Below are positions 48,399-49,842 of a DNA stretch of 49,842 nt, piece after piece. The notes beneath the pieces are model-generated. The model had not been told where the DNA came from, searched no databases, and was given only the letters and a program-made list of their open reading frames with translations. The number at the start of each line of letters is the position of its first letter. The first letter of the stretch is position 1. The translations under genes and the position numbers were made by a program. This stretch comes from CAYQVO01 sp964421085 (GTDB lineage: Bacteria; Bdellovibrionota_C; UBA2361; CAYQVO01): NCBI GenBank assembly GCA_964421085.1, contig CAYQVO010000029.1, positions 1 to 49,842 of the forward strand, in the 5' to 3' direction.

Positions 48399-49183
48399 AA
48401 TTCGTTGTGCCGGTAATATCCGGAAAGGGAGGGGTCGGAAAATCCACCGTTGCTGTTAATCTCTCAATTGCGCTGGCCGGGGCAGGGAAAAGCGTGGCGC
48501 TTATTGACGGAGATTTCTACGGACCAAGCATACCGACGCTTCTTGGCGGGGGAAAGGTATCGGCTGACGAGAACGGCAGGCTTATCCCGCCTGTAAAGTT
48601 CGGTCTCAGGTATATTTCCATAGGGTTTTTCCTCGGGAACCCGGATGACCCGGTAATATGGCGGGGGCCCATGTTTAACAAAGCGCTTGAGCAGCTTTTC
48701 AACGATGTGGACTGGGGAGATGCGGAGTATTTCATCGTGGACATGCCTCCGGGGACGGGGGATGCCCCCCTTTCTCTGTCCCAGATGATGGAGATATCAG
48801 GGGCGATTATCGTGACGACTCCGCAGGAAGTGGCGCTGGCTGATGTGAGAAAGTCAATCAACATGCTTCGAAAGGTGAATGTGCCGGTTCTCGGAATTGT
48901 TGAGAACATGGCCGCATTCATTGCTCCTGACGGCACGAAGTACGAGATCTTCGGAAGTGGAGGGGGTCAGAAGCTTGCGGAGGCTTTCGATGTGCCGCTT
49001 CTTGCGTCGATTCCAGTTGATCCGCTGATAAGGGAAGGCGGCGATTTGGGAGAGCCTGTGGTGTGCACAAATTCGCCCGTAGCTGCCGCTTTTCGGGGCA
49101 TTGCTGAGAAGGTGGTAGAAGCCCTTGGTAAGCTGCCGAAACCGAAGGCATCGCTCAAAGTGATAGAACAGGGCAGGGATTGA
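48395..49183 (+). CDS. mrp: Mrp/NBP35-family P-loop ATPase lacking the Fe-S cysteines
   Basis: 262 residues. The deviant Walker A GKGGVGKST (10-18), DGDFYGPSIPTLLG and VDMPPGTGDAPLSLSQ identify the Mrp/ApbC/NBP35 family of Fe-S cluster carriers. The CPxC motif that binds the bridging cluster is replaced: A177-P-D-G180 in ENMAAFIAPDGTKYEIFGSGGG in outline, and only one Cys remains in the protein (VVCTNSP). The N-terminal DUF59 domain is also absent. It may be a non-cluster ATPase. AAGGAGAG gives a strong Shine-Dalgarno; it is coupled to the preceding gene by ATGA. Confidence 0.9.
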   Translation: MKFVVPVISGKGGVGKSTVAVNLSIALAGAGKSVALIDGDFYGPSIPTLLGGGKVSADENGRLIPPVKFGLRYISIGFFLGNPDDPVIWRGPMFNKALEQLFNDVDWGDAEYFIVDMPPGTGDAPLSLSQMMEISGAIIVTTPQEVALADVRKSINMLRKVNVPVLGIVENMAAFIAPDGTKYEIFGSGGGQKLAEAFDVPLLASIPVDPLIREGGDLGEPVVCTNSPVAAAFRGIAEKVVEALGKLPKPKASLKVIEQGRD

Positions 49184-49208
49184 AAAACCTGCGATTGGCC
49201 GATATAAT
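49180..49208 (+). promoter_or_regulatory. Strong sigma-70-type promoter of secG
   Basis: TTGAAA (49180-49185), 17-base spacer, perfect TATAAT (49203-49208); transcription would start about 49215, 27 bases before the secG ATG. The -35 overlaps the mrp stop codon. The -10 lies in the palindrome GGCCGAT-ATA-ATCGGCC (49197-49213), which could be an operator. Confidence 0.75.
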
Positions 49209-49241
49209 CGGCCGTTCTGAATGAAAAAACAGGCGTAATTT

Positions 49242-49688
49242 ATGTTTCAGATTGTCCTTGCCATTCACGCGGTTCTTTGCTTCATCCTTGTGGCGCTCGT
49301 CCTTCTTCAGGAAGGTAAAGATATAGGCGCCGCGTTTGGAGGAGGCGGCTCAAATACTCTTTTTGGAGCGTCCGGAATTGACAAGCCCATAGTGCGAGCC
49401 ACGACGACGGTTGCGATTCTTTTCATGGTGACATCGATTATCCTGGTGAATCTCTACGCTAAAACAGGGGAGAGCGCGGCAACAAAGCCATCAGTACTTC
49501 CAGATGAACTGAAGCGATTGAACCAGGCTGTTGAGGTTGAAGAAAAGCCCGCAGAGAATGGTGCGGATAAAGCCCGGCAGCAGCCCGCTCCGGAAGCTCA
49601 GTCTGCGCCGGCACCCGCTGCAGCGCCGGCACCCGCGGCAGCGCCGGCACCGGCTGACGGGAGGAAAGCAGAAGAAACAGAGAAATAG
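49242..49688 (+). CDS. secG: Protein translocase subunit SecG with Ala/Pro tail
   Basis: An accessory subunit of the SecYEG channel. Two membrane helices (about 3-23 and 50-69) with the family's LLQEGKDIGAAFGGGGSNTLFG loop between them. The C-terminal half (75-148) is a low-complexity extension rich in Glu, then Ala/Pro, coded by an 18-base tandem repeat. The total of 148 residues is longer than the simplest SecG (about 75-110). It has its own strong promoter and is followed by tRNA-Leu(GAG), an order also found in E. coli. Confidence 0.93.
   Translation: MFQIVLAIHAVLCFILVALVLLQEGKDIGAAFGGGGSNTLFGASGIDKPIVRATTTVAILFMVTSIILVNLYAKTGESAATKPSVLPDELKRLNQAVEVEEKPAENGADKARQQPAPEAQSAPAPAAAPAPAAAPAPADGRKAEETEK
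49605..49658. repeat. 18-base tandem repeat in the 3' part of secG
   Basis: Units 49605-49622, 49623-49640 and 49641-49658 each begin GCGCCGGCACC; the third diverges near its end. They encode the APAPAA repeats of the SecG tail and keep the frame. Confidence 0.85.
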
Positions 49689-49716
49689 GCATCTGTGCGC
49701 ATTGCCGCCGCTGTGC

Positions 49717-49745
49717 TTGAAAAATCGGAGCCGATCCTGTTAAAT
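49717..49745 (+). promoter_or_regulatory. Candidate promoter of tRNA-Leu
   Basis: TTGAAA (49717-49722), 17-base spacer, TTAAAT (49740-49745). It shares the -35 with the secG promoter and is placed about 24 bases before the tRNA 5' end, as expected for a stable RNA. Confidence 0.5.
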
Positions 49746-49768
49746 CAGGTCGTCGATCAGAATAATAT

Positions 49769-49842
49769 GCCCAGATGGTGGAACTGGTAGACACGCCATC
49801 TTGAGGGGGTGGTGGGGGAAACCCCGTGGAGGTTCAAGTCCT
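49769..49842 (+). tRNA. tRNA-Leu (anticodon GAG), 3' end outside window
   Basis: Begins GCCCAGA (acceptor 5' strand), D-arm GTGGAACTGGTAGACAC, anticodon arm CCATC-TTGAGGG-GGTGG with GAG at 49803-49805, and the long class II variable arm with GGGG-GAAA-CCCC. The T-arm starts GGAGGTTCAAGTCCT and is cut by the right edge, so the 3' acceptor strand is not seen. It closely resembles E. coli tRNA-Leu(GAG). Confidence 0.93.

Noticed and set aside
1..49842. CRISPR arrays, insertion sequences, integrases, prophage genes or rRNA genes
   Set aside because: None seen on either strand; the direct repeats present are two- or three-copy and not CRISPR-like.

Overview
This looks like the chromosome of a Gram-negative, flagellated bacterium from a lineage I cannot name. 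The evidence is lpxB (lipid A synthesis), motA/motB and fliD (flagellum), a medium-to-high GC content and dense gene packing. One weak taxonomic hint is EF-Tu: its switch I region has the AKGG-T-RD-KTVTIA pattern that I recall from Planctomycetes, not the E. coli-type ARGITINT. A PVC-related or poorly cultivated phylum is therefore plausible but unproven.

Left part (1-16.9 kb): a mixed housekeeping and signalling region. A spermidine synthase-like membrane protein cut by the window edge converges on lemA. Leftward motA-motB (possible FliA/sigma-28 promoter) is followed by a small secreted protein. A D-2-hydroxyacid dehydrogenase comes next, then a MazG-like pyrophosphohydrolase, an overlapping HDOD protein/PAS histidine kinase pair, galT-cysK, a gamma-carbonic-anhydrase-like protein, and both E1 subunits of pyruvate dehydrogenase. 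The stretch ends with a secreted protein of unknown function, a pseudo-receiver protein and an RlmI-like rRNA methyltransferase.

Centre (16.9-37.9 kb): a continuous str-S10-spc-alpha ribosomal cluster: rpsL-rpsG-fusA-tuf-rpsJ-rplC-rplD-rplW-rplB-rpsS-rplV-rpsC-rplP-rpmC-rpsQ-rplN-rplX-rplE-rpsH-rplF-rplR-rpsE-rpmD-rplO-secY-adk-rpmJ-rpsM-rpsK-rpsD-rpoA-rplQ, followed by fabI and rpsT. rpsN, map and infA are absent from their usual places. Many spacers carry inverted repeats next to ribosome binding sites. The strongest cases are a possible three-way-junction switch before rplC and a pair of covarying hairpins before rplD and rplE.

Right part (38-49.8 kb): leftward fliD; a SbmA/YddA-type ABC transporter translationally coupled to a large exported HEAT-repeat-like protein; a VirD4/TraG-type coupling ATPase broken into two frames, with Walker A and Walker B on separate pieces; then lpxB, a small exported protein, an Mrp-family ATPase without its Fe-S cysteines, secG with a near-consensus promoter, and a tRNA-Leu(GAG) gene cut by the right edge (E. 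coli also has secG followed by a Leu-GAG tRNA).

The best candidates for something undescribed are the intercistronic RNA/repeat elements of the ribosomal cluster. Several enzymes also lack canonical metal or catalytic residues: GalT, the hydroxyacid dehydrogenase, Mrp and the spermidine synthase-like protein. All motif and alignment statements come from reading the sequence and remembered family patterns, not from database searches.
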